Positions 8,762 to 16,707 are shown, numbered from the stretch's first letter. The stretch: DNA of 64,000 bases from Seinonella peptonophila (GCF_900129355.1 NZ_FQVL01000012.1:27246-91245), one strand, 5' to 3'. A program made the numbers and translations. The notes: generated from the sequence alone by a model not told the origin.

Positions 8762-9403
8762 ATGAATCAAAAAATCCAGGAAACCTATCGAATCGAGTCT
8801 CCTGAACAGGCCACAGCACTGATTAATCCCCTTCGCGTGGAAATATTAACATTACTCAAACAGCCTCGTTCCGCTGCTGAAGTAGCACGCCAACTTCGCG
8901 AACCACCTCAGCGCATCAATTATCATCTAAAAAGCCTAGAAAAAGTTGGATTGGTGATGCAAGTCGGGACGCGTCAAGTTCGAAATTTAGTTGAAATACT
9001 ATATCAAAGCATTGCCCGATCCTTTCTGCTTTCAGAGTCGCTTACTTGGGGGCAAGAAACGCTTCAAAAAATTAAAGATCAAGGAGCGCTCGCGCATTTA
9101 ATTCACACTTCTGAGCGTATAAAGCGCGACGCCATTAGTTTAATGGAGCATTCCGATCAAGCAGAACAAATTCCTAGTGCCACACTTCAACTGCAAGTAA
9201 AGTTAAGCGGAGAAGAACAACGGCAAGCATTTGTTCATGAATACATCGAAATGATGAAAGAGCTCGTCAAACGATATCAAGTGAGTCACCAAAATAGCGA
9301 AGACTACCAGGTGATCCTTGCCGTCTACCCCCAACACACTAAATTCGAGGAGGAGAAAAATGACCAGAAAGTTGATCATGGCGAAGAAGAAAGAGAGTCA
9401 TGA
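8762..9403 (+). CDS. ArsR-like winged-helix transcriptional regulator
   Basis: This is a 213-residue DNA-binding protein. Residues 15-75 form a winged helix (NPLRVEILTLLKQPRSAAEVA and INYHLKSLEKVGLV, the recognition helix being around QRINYHLKSL). The remaining 140 residues look helical, with no Cys metal-site motif, so an ArsR metal sensor is unlikely; they resemble the extended ArsR/HTH_20 proteins that sense small molecules or proteins. It starts the operon with the 75-residue protein and the ClpP paralogue; its 3' end overlaps the next gene by 44 bases. The promoter carries a palindrome over the -10 box, consistent with autoregulation. Confidence 0.85.
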   Translation: MNQKIQETYRIESPEQATALINPLRVEILTLLKQPRSAAEVARQLREPPQRINYHLKSLEKVGLVMQVGTRQVRNLVEILYQSIARSFLLSESLTWGQETLQKIKDQGALAHLIHTSERIKRDAISLMEHSDQAEQIPSATLQLQVKLSGEEQRQAFVHEYIEMMKELVKRYQVSHQNSEDYQVILAVYPQHTKFEEEKNDQKVDHGEEERES

Positions 9404-9587
9404 AAAGGAATCAACGATCATATGGGAAACAAAATCAAAGCAAAAAGAGCAAGGGAAAGTGATTCATTTCCCTACCAAACACGAAAGTACTTATGATGTT
9501 TTAGAAATCAATCCTCCATCTCCTGTAAGGATTCATATCTCCTCCTCTGGATTTGGCTTTAAACAAAAACTACAAATGGCTGCTTAG
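9360..9587 (+). CDS. Small basic hypothetical protein between regulator and ClpP genes
   Basis: I do not recognise this 75-residue protein. The start at 9360 ([11 protein letters not shown]) is chosen because CGAGGAGG stands 9 bases before it. The first 35 residues are highly charged and rich in Lys and Glu; the second half ([36 protein letters not shown]) looks like a short beta-strand-rich tail. It overlaps the regulator gene and lies 28 bases before the clpP start, so all three are co-translated. It might be an adaptor or a substrate of the adjacent protease, but that is inference from position only. Confidence 0.65.
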   Translation: MTRKLIMAKKKESHEKESTIIWETKSKQKEQGKVIHFPTKHESTYDVLEINPPSPVRIHISSSGFGFKQKLQMAA

Positions 9588-9615
9588 ATGGAATCTATTT
9601 GAGAGGGTGTTACTG

Positions 9616-10194
9616 ATGACCACTATTCCATATGTTATCGAATCAACCGATCGCGGCGAGCGTTCTTATGATATTTATTCGCGTATGCTGAAAGACCGAA
9701 TCATATTCCTAGGCACAGGAATTGATGATCAAGTTGCCAACAGTATCATTGCTCAATTGTTATTCTTAGCTGCAGAAGATGATAAAAAAGACATCAATCT
9801 CTACATCAATTCGCCTGGGGGCTCAGTAACAAGTGGATTAGCGATTTTTGACACCATGCAGTTGATCAAACCTGATGTTTCGACAATTGCGATTGGTCTA
9901 TCTGCTTCAGCTGCCGCTACCATCTTAGTGGGCGGTGCCAAAGGTAAACGCTTAGCACTCCCCAATGCTGAAATTCTCATCCACCAACCCTGGGTTCAAA
10001 AGATAGAGGGTCAAGCCACAGATATAAAAATCCAGGCGGATAATATCTTGAAGCATCGAAAACGAATTAATCAAATCTATTCTGAACGTACCAAGCAACC
10101 CTTATCTAAAATCGAACAGGATATGGAACGAGACCATTATCTAACGGCTGAAGAAGCATTGGAGTATGGGATAATAGATAAAATTGTAGGATAG
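9616..10194 (+). CDS. clpP: ClpP-family serine protease subunit (second-type paralogue)
   Basis: This is a proteolytic subunit that would assemble into a barrel and work with a Clp ATPase. It has 192 residues from ATG 9616 (GAGAGGGTG 7-8 bases upstream). The triad is intact: Ser98 in GLSASAAAT, His123 in LIHQP and Asp173 in ERDHYLT. The oddity is the loop after His123. Canonical ClpP has a Gly-rich HQPLGGAQGQATEI, whereas this one reads [15 protein letters not shown], one residue longer and without the glycines. That loop leads into the handle helix joining the rings, so assembly or partner choice may differ. It is probably not the main housekeeping ClpP. Confidence 0.9.
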   Translation: MTTIPYVIESTDRGERSYDIYSRMLKDRIIFLGTGIDDQVANSIIAQLLFLAAEDDKKDINLYINSPGGSVTSGLAIFDTMQLIKPDVSTIAIGLSASAAATILVGGAKGKRLALPNAEILIHQPWVQKIEGQATDIKIQADNILKHRKRINQIYSERTKQPLSKIEQDMERDHYLTAEEALEYGIIDKIVG

Positions 10195-10197
10195 TCT

Positions 10198-10224
10198 AAA
10201 GCCCCATCGATTGGATGGGGCTTT
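10198..10224 (+). terminator. Rho-independent terminator of the clpP-paralogue operon
   Basis: AAAGCCCCATC and GATGGGGCTTT form an 11-base-pair stem around a GATTG loop, ending in TTT. It begins four bases after the clpP stop codon. Confidence 0.9.
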
Positions 10225-10257
10225 AGTTTGTGGACAAAGATAATGGTTTAAGGAATA

Positions 10258-11157
10258 TTAGTATAATGTTCTCCAAAGGTAGAAAGTTGCATATGATTCC
10301 CAATTTGCCCAGTTGATCGACCACGTTTTAATCTCATCCTTTGTTGGTTTCTGGTCTAAACCAAGCGCAAATTTCATTGCATTTTGCAAACCGACATCAT
10401 CAATCGGAAATGCGGAAGAAGCTCTTAAACAACGCATCATCACATAGTTAGCTGTCCAAGGTCCAATCCCTCTAATTTTGACTAACTGCTTTTCTGCTTC
10501 CTTCTCCCCTTTTTGCACCATCAAATCAAGTAATGCACTTTTAGATAGCTCTGTCGACTCTATTAATGAAGCAACACCAATCAGATATTCTGCTTTCTTC
10601 TTTGTCATTTTTAATGCAGTTAAATCATCAATTGACAATGATGCAATCTGACCAGAAGTGGGAAATAACCAATACTTTTGATCTTGCCAAGTGATCGATT
10701 TTCCAAACGTTTCTACAAAACGGCGTTTTAGCGTGTAAGCAAAAGACAGATTGATTTGTTGTCCAATAATCGCCCAACATAGTGCTTCAAACAATGATGG
10801 CATGCCAATATTACGCAAGCCATAAAACTGCTTTGCGATTTTACTCAATATGGGGTCATGTGCTGCCATTTGGTAAAAAGGAACTAAATCACGATCAAGA
10901 TCAAACCAATCTTGTATATATTTTGTAACTTTCAGCTCAATCTTTTCATTCATGATCTTCGGTTGATTGATAAAGGATATTTGCAATACGTTTTGTGTTG
11001 GATTACTAATTTCTATCAATAAGTCTATATCATCTATTTTTAGAAGTTTATATAATTTTTTATCTTTCATCTGGTACATACACTCTGCGGAGGAAACAGA
11101 TAAATACGCAAGTGTTTGCGAAAATGAAAATTCATCTGGTACTGTTAACAGCAACAC
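10258..11157 (-). CDS. alkA: DNA-3-methyladenine glycosylase II (AlkA type)
   Basis: This base-excision repair enzyme removes alkylated purines from DNA. The 299 residues hold an N-terminal AlkA_N-like domain (1-105) and a helix-hairpin-helix glycosylase domain. The family marks are EALCWAIIGQQINLSFA, the hairpin LVKIRGIGPWTANYV at about residues 222-236, and the catalytic Asp in FPIDDVGL. The length is normal for Bacillus AlkA/YfjP-like proteins. It stands alone, with its downstream end 30 bases from the clpP terminator. No Ada-type regulator is adjacent, so induction by alkylation cannot be inferred. Confidence 0.92.
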   Translation of the reverse strand: MLLLTVPDEFSFSQTLAYLSVSSAECMYQMKDKKLYKLLKIDDIDLLIEISNPTQNVLQISFINQPKIMNEKIELKVTKYIQDWFDLDRDLVPFYQMAAHDPILSKIAKQFYGLRNIGMPSLFEALCWAIIGQQINLSFAYTLKRRFVETFGKSITWQDQKYWLFPTSGQIASLSIDDLTALKMTKKKAEYLIGVASLIESTELSKSALLDLMVQKGEKEAEKQLVKIRGIGPWTANYVMMRCLRASSAFPIDDVGLQNAMKFALGLDQKPTKDEIKTWSINWANWESYATFYLWRTLY

Positions 11158-11402
11158 AAATATTCCCCTTTCCTAGATCAACGTCTACCATTTTATCATA
11201 TCATCGAAAAACTATATTCATCTTACAATATAACCGCAAGATATGATTGTTCTCATTGATTCTGTGTTAGATACCATTATTCTGCCTATTCCGAATCTTA
11301 TCTGTTCACTTGTTCGCTTCTTTCTCCAATAGTATTCTTATAAGTACCAAGTTTTAAATTATATAAATACAGTCTAATTTTAGAAAAAAAGGGGTTATAA
11401 CA

Positions 11403-12953
11403 TTGAAACATAACATCGGACAGTTACTCACATACCGTGCAAAAAGTTATTCCGATGTCGAAGGTGCGATTGATGCTAATCGCAATGTTCGCTTTACATA
11501 CTCCCAATTAAATGCCCAAGTGAATCGCATTGCCAATTGGCTCAAACATAATGGTATAAAACCAAAAGAACGAATCGCATTGCTTTGTCAAAACAGTATT
11601 GATATGATGACAATTTTCTATGGAGCGGCAAAGATCGGTGCTGTTTCCCTTCCACTCAATGTAAGGCTGAATATAGAAGAATTCAAACAAATTCTCAACG
11701 ATGGCGAACCAAAAGTACTTTTTTACGATGAGTCATTCGCTTCACAGGTTGATATTTTACGTCATCATGTTCCATCTTTACTCACTTTTGTAAGTCTAGG
11801 AAATTCCATATCATCGACAATTTCTTTTCAACAACTCCTAGAAGAATCAGATGAAGAGGAACCAGAATTAATCGGAGGTGGCGATGATCCATTTTTATTG
11901 ATCTATACTTCTGGTACAACAGGTGTTCCAAAAGGTGTCATACTTACACACAATAACCTATGGATGTCCGGCTACCACTTTAGCAACCATTTTGATTGGC
12001 GCACTTTTGATCGAAACTTAATTATTACCCCCATGTTTCATATTAGTGGACATATGTTTACTGTTACCAACCTAGTTCGAGGATCTACCTCTGTATATGC
12101 AGATTTCCACCCTCGACTAACTTGGCAAGTCATTGAAAATGAACGAATCACTCAATTTCTAGCGGTTCCGGCTATGCTTAAACTACTGATGAATGAACCG
12201 AATTGGATGGAACGAGACATCGATTCATTACGCTATATCATCTGTGGTGCTGACTCCGTCCCAGCTCAAATCATTGAAAAATGCAACCAATTTGGGTTAG
12301 AAATTTGTCACGGATATGGTTGTACAGAGTTCTCTGGAATTGCTTGCTGTTGGACAAATGGAATGGATAAAGAAAAGAAACATACTGTAGGTAAGCCTGC
12401 ACCTTTTACAGAAATCAAAATTGTTGACCCAGAAACAGGGGAAGAATTGCCCCGTGGTCAAGTGGGAGAAATTGCCTATCGAGGTCCGCAAATGTTTGCT
12501 GGATATTGGCGGAAGCCAGAAGAAACTGCTAAGGTGGTTCGAAATGGTTGGTATCATTCAGGAGACATGGGAAAAATGGATGCCGAAGGGTATTTAATGG
12601 TTGTAGATCGACTAAAAGATATGATTATCTGTGCGGGAGAAAATATATACCCTGCTGAAGTGGAAGGAATTCTTCTGAATCTAGAAGGCATTCACGAAAT
12701 CGCTGTCGTAGGAGCCCCTGACGAAATTCAAGGTCAAATCCCGATGGCTTTTGTTGTCAAAAGACCACACTCAAAATTGACAAAAGAAGATATTCTTGCG
12801 TTTTGCAAAGGGAGATTAGCCGCTTTTAAATGCGGCGAAAACGTAGAGTTTATTGATGAATTACCACGAAATTCAACAGGAAAAGTAATGAAAACAACAT
12901 TACGTAAAATGGCTGCATCGATTATTCAACAAAAGAGAAATGCCTTAGAATAA
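11403..12953 (+). CDS. Acyl-CoA synthetase (AMP-forming), FadD/long-chain ligase type
   Basis: This cytoplasmic enzyme activates a carboxylic acid with ATP and joins it to CoA. Of 516 residues, the P-loop YTSGTTGVPKG is at about 169-179, the acyl-binding GYGCTE near 305, the hinge and AMP motif YHSGDMGKMD and DRLKDMIICAGENIYPAEVE in the C-terminal half, and the catalytic Lys in NSTGKVMK near the end. Start is TTG 11403 with AAAAGGGG 8 bases upstream. It is monocistronic, with a strong terminator. Substrate is not set by sequence: medium- or long-chain fatty acids are likeliest, but the family also covers aryl acids. Confidence 0.9.
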   Translation: MKHNIGQLLTYRAKSYSDVEGAIDANRNVRFTYSQLNAQVNRIANWLKHNGIKPKERIALLCQNSIDMMTIFYGAAKIGAVSLPLNVRLNIEEFKQILNDGEPKVLFYDESFASQVDILRHHVPSLLTFVSLGNSISSTISFQQLLEESDEEEPELIGGGDDPFLLIYTSGTTGVPKGVILTHNNLWMSGYHFSNHFDWRTFDRNLIITPMFHISGHMFTVTNLVRGSTSVYADFHPRLTWQVIENERITQFLAVPAMLKLLMNEPNWMERDIDSLRYIICGADSVPAQIIEKCNQFGLEICHGYGCTEFSGIACCWTNGMDKEKKHTVGKPAPFTEIKIVDPETGEELPRGQVGEIAYRGPQMFAGYWRKPEETAKVVRNGWYHSGDMGKMDAEGYLMVVDRLKDMIICAGENIYPAEVEGILLNLEGIHEIAVVGAPDEIQGQIPMAFVVKRPHSKLTKEDILAFCKGRLAAFKCGENVEFIDELPRNSTGKVMKTTLRKMAASIIQQKRNALE

Positions 12954-12970
12954 GCCTTCTACACATGATC

Positions 12971-12997
12971 AAGCCTAAGGAAATCTTCCTTAGGCTT
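12971..12997 (+). terminator. Terminator of the acyl-CoA synthetase gene
   Basis: AAGCCTAAGGAA and TTCCTTAGGCTT pair perfectly over 12 bases around ATC. Only a short T stretch follows, but its position 17 bases after the stop codon supports the call. Confidence 0.85.
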
Positions 12998-13019
12998 TCC
13001 ACGATTAATTTCCATTGAT

Positions 13020-13297
13020 TCATAAAATCGCTAAATCAGGTGAAAATTGACCTGCTTTTGTTCCTTTACCAATATTACAATCACTATCTGCTCTCCGGGC
13101 CGTTGAATCCATAACAATGCATCTGCACCATTATTTGGATGAGTTGTCGGATGAATTCCTAATTTTCTTCTAGGTGGATTACACCATTCGCCATTTGCTC
13201 CATTGTCATTTCGACTTACATCAGGATGTTCCAGAAGAAAAGGATCATTTTTTTGTTTTGGGGGATTATTTATTCTTAACTTGATGGGCATGCACAT
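13020..13297 (-). pseudogene. Glycoside hydrolase family 6 (cellulase) C-terminal fragment, frameshifted
   Basis: Translation on the minus strand gives SRNDNGANGEWCNPP, then RRKLGIHPTT, DALLWIQRPGE. This closely follows the end of GH6 cellobiohydrolases (RNGNGANGEWCNPPGR, DAYLWIKRPGESDG). After PGE the frame breaks: skipping five bases restores SDCNIGKGTKAGQFSPD followed by a stop at 13020, again the GH6 ending. Homology begins only near 13225; the residues before it do not look like the family, and the catalytic domain is absent. It is therefore a decayed tail of a secreted cellulase gene at the edge of a mosaic region. Confidence 0.8.
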
Positions 13298-13303
13298 TGC
13301 CTC

Positions 13304-13332
13304 TTGTTCAATACCATACTGTATAGTATAAT
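13304..13332 (+). promoter_or_regulatory. Promoter of the GC-rich orphan gene, with palindromic -10 region
   Basis: TTGTTC (13304-13309), a 17-base spacer and a perfect TATAAT (13327-13332) form a good sigma-A promoter. The palindrome ATACTGTATAGTAT runs from the spacer into the -10 box, a likely operator. The next gene starts about 140 bases downstream, leaving a long leader. Confidence 0.7.
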
Positions 13333-13372
13333 TAAAATGACTATGAAAATTATAGAAATACCAAAATAGTTG

Positions 13373-13440
13373 GCGACCCTTGGGTCGTTTCTATTCGGTA
13401 ACGAAAAATCGAAGCGGCGGAACTCACCCGGTTGGGTAGT
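13373..13440 (+). promoter_or_regulatory. Structured 5' leader ahead of the GC-rich orphan gene
   Basis: Two hairpins can be drawn in the leader RNA: CGACC-CTTG-GGTCG near 13374-13387, and AACT(C)ACCC-GGTT-GGGTAGTT near 13418-13439, with possible outer pairing. I recognise no known riboswitch. The leader is already GC-rich, whereas the promoter before it is AT-rich. Confidence 0.4.
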
Positions 13441-13480
13441 TTCGAGGTCTTTACGGCCACAACCATTTCCTGGAGGAGCC

Positions 13481-14002
13481 ATGAACGCGAAGCTCATCAC
13501 CATCATCGCCGACAATGTGACTCACGACGAGTACCACTCGAAGTCCCTCATCCTACCGCTGGACTTCACGATGTGCATCCCCGTCATGGAGGAGCGCACC
13601 CTGGGCCTCTTCGAGATCAACCAGTCCACCTTCGACCAGATCACCGGCCCCCAGACCATCGACAGGGAGCCGATCCGCATCTATGGAACTGGCCCCTCGG
13701 TTCACTGGGTTAGCAACACTCAGTGGTTCATCAACGGGGGACTGATCTACGGGACGGATGGTCAGTTCGGGTATCCCACATCCGAGGACACCTGGACGGA
13801 GAAGGGCAAGAGGGACTACCTGTGTTACTTCGTCACACGAACTCCTGAAAGGTTCAACCTTCAGCAGGTCAAGTGGGGAATGTCCAAGAAGTTCTTCCAG
13901 GCTCTCCAGCATGGGCAGGTCAAGGAGGAGTACCTCCAGTACCCCGACTGTGACCACTTGAACCTCCTGTGCCGGATCGAGTTCAGGAACAGGGGCATGT
14001 GA
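13481..14002 (+). CDS. Orphan protein in a GC-rich island, unknown function
   Basis: I do not recognise this 173-residue protein. The ATG at 13481 is chosen because CTGGAGGAG precedes it by 4-5 bases; codons upstream in the same frame look like leader. The protein is soluble, with no signal or membrane segment. It has a mixed alpha/beta look, with many Trp, Tyr and Phe in the middle (IYGTGPSVHWVSNTQWF, GLIYGTDGQFGYPTSEDTW) and a helical C-terminal third (MSKKFFQALQHGQVKEEYLQ). Codon use is strongly GC-ending (CTC, ATC, GAC, AAG), unlike every neighbour. This points to transfer from a GC-rich actinobacterium or phage. Confidence 0.75.
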   Translation: MNAKLITIIADNVTHDEYHSKSLILPLDFTMCIPVMEERTLGLFEINQSTFDQITGPQTIDREPIRIYGTGPSVHWVSNTQWFINGGLIYGTDGQFGYPTSEDTWTEKGKRDYLCYFVTRTPERFNLQQVKWGMSKKFFQALQHGQVKEEYLQYPDCDHLNLLCRIEFRNRGM

Positions 14003-14027
14003 TCGAGACAAGCACCTCTGAACAGGA

Positions 14028-14067
14028 GCGCGCATCCTGGTTCCCTGTGGGGAATCAGGGTGCGTGT
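14028..14067 (+). terminator. Long hairpin after the GC-rich orphan gene
   Basis: GCGCATCCTGGTTCCC (ending 14045) can pair with GGGAATCAGGGTGCGT around a TGTG loop. With the outer C-G pairs the stem reaches about 17 pairs, the non-Watson-Crick positions being G-U. No T-run follows, so it may act as a transcript stabiliser as much as a terminator. Confidence 0.6.
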
Positions 14068-14274
14068 GTCAATATTAGTCGGAATAATCCATTTTAAATG
14101 AATATTATACATGCTATTCTATTGAGTGCAGAGATTCAGATGATAAATGATTACTCTTATATATTATGCTAGTATTAATTTAGCGACCGCTTATGCACAG
14201 AAGGAGGTATTTGATCCTTTTTTGTGATCCTGTTGGATGCGACTAGTTTCTAAGCTAGAGTTAGTGAGGTCTTC

Positions 14275-14379
14275 ATGGGTAACGACAAGAAGCAGGTCAA
14301 CACCGAGGTCGACCCCGACACCAGACAGGTTCGTCGCGATTTCGATCCCGACGACACCAGTGGCAGCAACGACGACTGA
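14275..14379 (+). CDS. Very small acidic peptide (34 residues) in GC-rich DNA
   Basis: MGNDKKQVNTEVDPD begins a 34-residue peptide that ends in DDTSGSNDD and has 10 Asp. ATG 14275 follows GAGG by five bases (GAGGTCTTC-ATG). Codons are GC-ending (GTC, AAC, GAC, AAG), matching the 173-residue gene 270 bases upstream and not the host genes. A strong terminator follows at once, which argues that it is a real transcription unit. I know no family. It could be an antitoxin-like acidic peptide, a phage morphon or an expressed leader; none is shown by the sequence. Confidence 0.55.
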   Translation: MGNDKKQVNTEVDPDTRQVRRDFDPDDTSGSNDD

Positions 14380-14394
14380 TCAAGCTGTCATGAG

Positions 14395-14451
14395 GAAGCC
14401 CCTAGGCACTGGGAGAGCCAATCTTCCAGTTGCTCAGGGGCTTCTTTGTTT
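14395..14451 (+). terminator. Terminator of the small acidic peptide gene
   Basis: GAAGCCCCT (14395-14403) pairs perfectly with AGGGGCTTC (14436-14444), followed by TTTGTTT. A second stem (CTGGGAG with CTTCCAG, one G-U) sits inside. The following stretch to 14764 holds no convincing gene; a 24-codon frame at 14472 lacks a ribosome-binding site. Confidence 0.8.
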
Positions 14452-14764
14452 AGATCAATCTGCATGATATGTCATGAGTAATGAATACAAAAAGCAGCTT
14501 GTCCCCCGAACATACAGATGTTGGCTACTTTTGGGATTGACCGAGTGAAGACAACTCCCTATTCGGCTACCATTAGACCTCAAGATCTTAACCTAAGTTG
14601 CTTGGTCTATAGATCTTCGAAGTGTTTACGCGGACTCTCGACTGTCGATCTTGTCGGTGTCGAGCTAGCCTTTCTTAATTGAACTCAAATGAATGGGCTT
14701 ACTCATCGTTTGCAAAGGATAAAATCTACATTTTTGGGATACTTTAATTTTCGAGGTGAATGAG

Positions 14765-14971
14765 ATGGACAAACAAGAATTACTACCAGAAGAATTTCCA
14801 GAAGGACCTGTTGGAGCGACTCGAAATGAAAAACTAGGCAAAAGTTCACCTTGGAAGCGAAAACAGCGACGTGCCTCTGCTTATGTCTATCCAAGAAAAG
14901 AGTATCATGCTGGTCTTATGCGAGACTCTCCGGGAAGTCATCCCCCACACGATGGAACAGAAGAGTTTTAA
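14765..14971 (+). CDS. Small hypothetical protein, first gene of the glutamate-synthase-like operon
   Basis: This 68-residue hydrophilic protein starts at ATG 14765, six bases after GAGGTG. It opens with an acidic Pro-rich segment (LLPEEFPEGPVGATRNEK), then a basic patch (PWKRKQRRASAYVYPRKE) and ends DSPGSHPPHDGTEEF. There is no signal peptide or membrane segment. I do not recognise a family, though the style resembles small conserved proteins of spore-forming Bacillales. It lies 29 bases upstream of a coiled-coil protein gene that overlaps the FMN-domain gene, so these are probably co-transcribed. Confidence 0.65.
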   Translation: MDKQELLPEEFPEGPVGATRNEKLGKSSPWKRKQRRASAYVYPRKEYHAGLMRDSPGSHPPHDGTEEF

Positions 14972-15000
14972 TTTTTATTCGATAATAGGAGCGATGATAC

Positions 15001-15294
15001 ATGTCTCACGAACAAAAACTAGAACATACCCTTACCTATCTACATTCAGAGCTGAACAGATTAGAAACAATGGCAGGCACAATGGCTTCCATTGAGCAGG
15101 AGCACTTTAAAAAACTAACCAACTATGACCATCGAGAGCTAAATGATATTGCCGTTGAAGAGAAAACGGCGGCAAGACAATTAGGAAGTATGAAGCAAAT
15201 GTGTCTATCCATGGCACAGAGAATTAATGAATTAAAAAATGAGTGGCATCATGAAGAGTCTAGGGAGAATCATAACCATGTGGAAATACATTGA
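15001..15294 (+). CDS. Small coiled-coil hypothetical protein
   Basis: This 97-residue protein is predicted to be almost wholly helical. Heptad-like spacing of Leu, Met and Ala (residues 5-35, 55-85) suggests two helices or a coiled coil, with a His-rich C-terminus (HHEESRENHNHVEIH). The start ATG 15001 follows AGGAGCG by six bases. The 3' end overlaps the FMN-domain gene start by 17 bases, pointing to coupled expression. I know no function. The size and helical hairpin form resemble small structural proteins of spores, which is inference only. Confidence 0.7.
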   Translation: MSHEQKLEHTLTYLHSELNRLETMAGTMASIEQEHFKKLTNYDHRELNDIAVEEKTAARQLGSMKQMCLSMAQRINELKNEWHHEESRENHNHVEIH

Positions 15295-16699
15295 TTCCCT
15301 AATGCGAACAGCTATTAACCGAACAGTTGATCGGACTGTTCTTCGAGCCATTCGTGATCAATATACCGAAAATGTCATGGAAATGATACCCGCGACAACC
15401 AAAGTTGGTGTTACAAACTTACTGGAAATAGCCATGCGTGCAAATCAGGGGACACCGCTCTCTCGTCCTTTGGGCAGCCCGATCCATGCATCACCTTGGG
15501 ATAGGTTATTTTTCAATCCTGTTCATCTTTTTCGTTTTCCAACACAAGATAATGTACAAATCCAAACAGCTGTTACGATCGGTAAACGGGCCAAAAGACC
15601 GCTTACTGTCTCAATTCCTATTCTGATCGCAGGAATGTCTTTTGGTGGAGCATTAAGTAAAAAAACAAAAATCGCTTTAGCAAGAGCATCTAGTATTATA
15701 GGGACAGCTACGAATACCGGTGAAGCAGGTTTATTAGAAGCAGAGCGTGAGAATGCACAGCTATTGATCGGACAATATAATCGTGGTGGTTGGCTTAATC
15801 AAGCAGATAAATATAAGCGACTCGATGCAATTGAAATCCAATTGGGACAAGGAGCACAAGGTTCCGCTCCTCAACGGACAACAGCAAAAAATATCGGTCC
15901 AGAGTTTCGCGAAGTATTTACATTAAAAAAGGGAGAAGCAGCCGAAATCAAATCGAGACTTCCTGGTGTTCATACAAAAGATGACTTTATCCAACTGGTT
16001 CACCGTTTACAAGAAGAAGCTGAGGTTCCTGTTGGTTTAAAAATATGTGCATCACATCATCTAGAAAAAGAGTTACAGATTGCGATTGAAGCTGGCGTTG
16101 ACTTTATCACACTTGATGGAGCAGAGGGTGGTACACATGGAGGAGCACCAACACTTCAGGATGATGTAGGTCTTCCAACTTTGTTTGCCATTGCACGAGC
16201 TGCTGACTACTTCGCGAGTAAAGGAATCACAGATGAAATCAGTCTGATTGCCACAGGAGGTCTCGTTACACCTGGTCAAATGATGAAAGCACTCGCTCTG
16301 GGTGCAGATTGCATTTATATTGGTACTGCTGCACTTATGGCACTTGTTAGTGAGCAGATGACAAAAACGATACCATTTGAAGCTCCGACAAGTCTAGTTG
16401 TGTATGCAGGCAAAATGACAGACCAACTTGACGTTACACAAGCAACGCAAAACTTAGTTCGTTACTTTAACGCTGTTTTACAGGAAATGGAACTTGTGGC
16501 CATCTCATTAGGAAAAACCTCTCTCTCTGATCTTTCCAAAACCGATCTATGTACGCTTGACCCATTTATTTCCAAAGCAACAGGAATTGAGCTGGGCTAT
16601 GTAGCACCTGAAAAACAGACCGCTTTTTTTGAAGAGTTTCAACCTGAAATTTATCAATCAATCGATCCTGTTATATCTGAAGAGACAAGACTTCATTAA
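15278..16699 (+). CDS. FMN-binding glutamate-synthase-like protein lacking the 3Fe-4S cysteines
   Basis: The 473-residue protein contains the TIM-barrel FMN domain of glutamate synthase: IPILIAGMSFGGALS, ATNTGEAGL, QLGQGAQGS, FITLDGAEGGT and LIATGGLVTPGQMMKALALGAD. The glutaminase domain is absent. The segment after GADCIYIG, where relatives such as YerD carry the Cys-rich 3Fe-4S motif and CPVG, reads ALMALVSEQMTKTIPFE with no such cysteines. So it probably cannot take electrons from ferredoxin, and its substrate is uncertain. ATG 15278 is preferred to upstream starts because AGGGAGA lies nine bases before it. It ends the operon with the two small proteins. Confidence 0.85.
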   Translation: MWKYIDSLMRTAINRTVDRTVLRAIRDQYTENVMEMIPATTKVGVTNLLEIAMRANQGTPLSRPLGSPIHASPWDRLFFNPVHLFRFPTQDNVQIQTAVTIGKRAKRPLTVSIPILIAGMSFGGALSKKTKIALARASSIIGTATNTGEAGLLEAERENAQLLIGQYNRGGWLNQADKYKRLDAIEIQLGQGAQGSAPQRTTAKNIGPEFREVFTLKKGEAAEIKSRLPGVHTKDDFIQLVHRLQEEAEVPVGLKICASHHLEKELQIAIEAGVDFITLDGAEGGTHGGAPTLQDDVGLPTLFAIARAADYFASKGITDEISLIATGGLVTPGQMMKALALGADCIYIGTAALMALVSEQMTKTIPFEAPTSLVVYAGKMTDQLDVTQATQNLVRYFNAVLQEMELVAISLGKTSLSDLSKTDLCTLDPFISKATGIELGYVAPEKQTAFFEEFQPEIYQSIDPVISEETRLH

Positions 16700-16707
16700 A
16701 GCGAAAA

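Noticed and set aside
13276..13515. Minus-strand frame spanning the orphan gene's promoter and start
   Set aside because: It crosses an AT-rich promoter and a GC-rich coding start with no ribosome-binding site, and mirrors the plus-strand gene.
13553..14035. Long minus-strand frame of 160 codons across the GC-rich gene
   Set aside because: High third-position GC creates open antisense frames. The plus strand has promoter, ribosome-binding site and a natural end; the minus strand has none.
14472..14546. 24-codon frame MSNEYKKQLVPRTYR after the acidic peptide gene
   Set aside because: It lies just past a strong terminator with no promoter or ribosome-binding site of its own.
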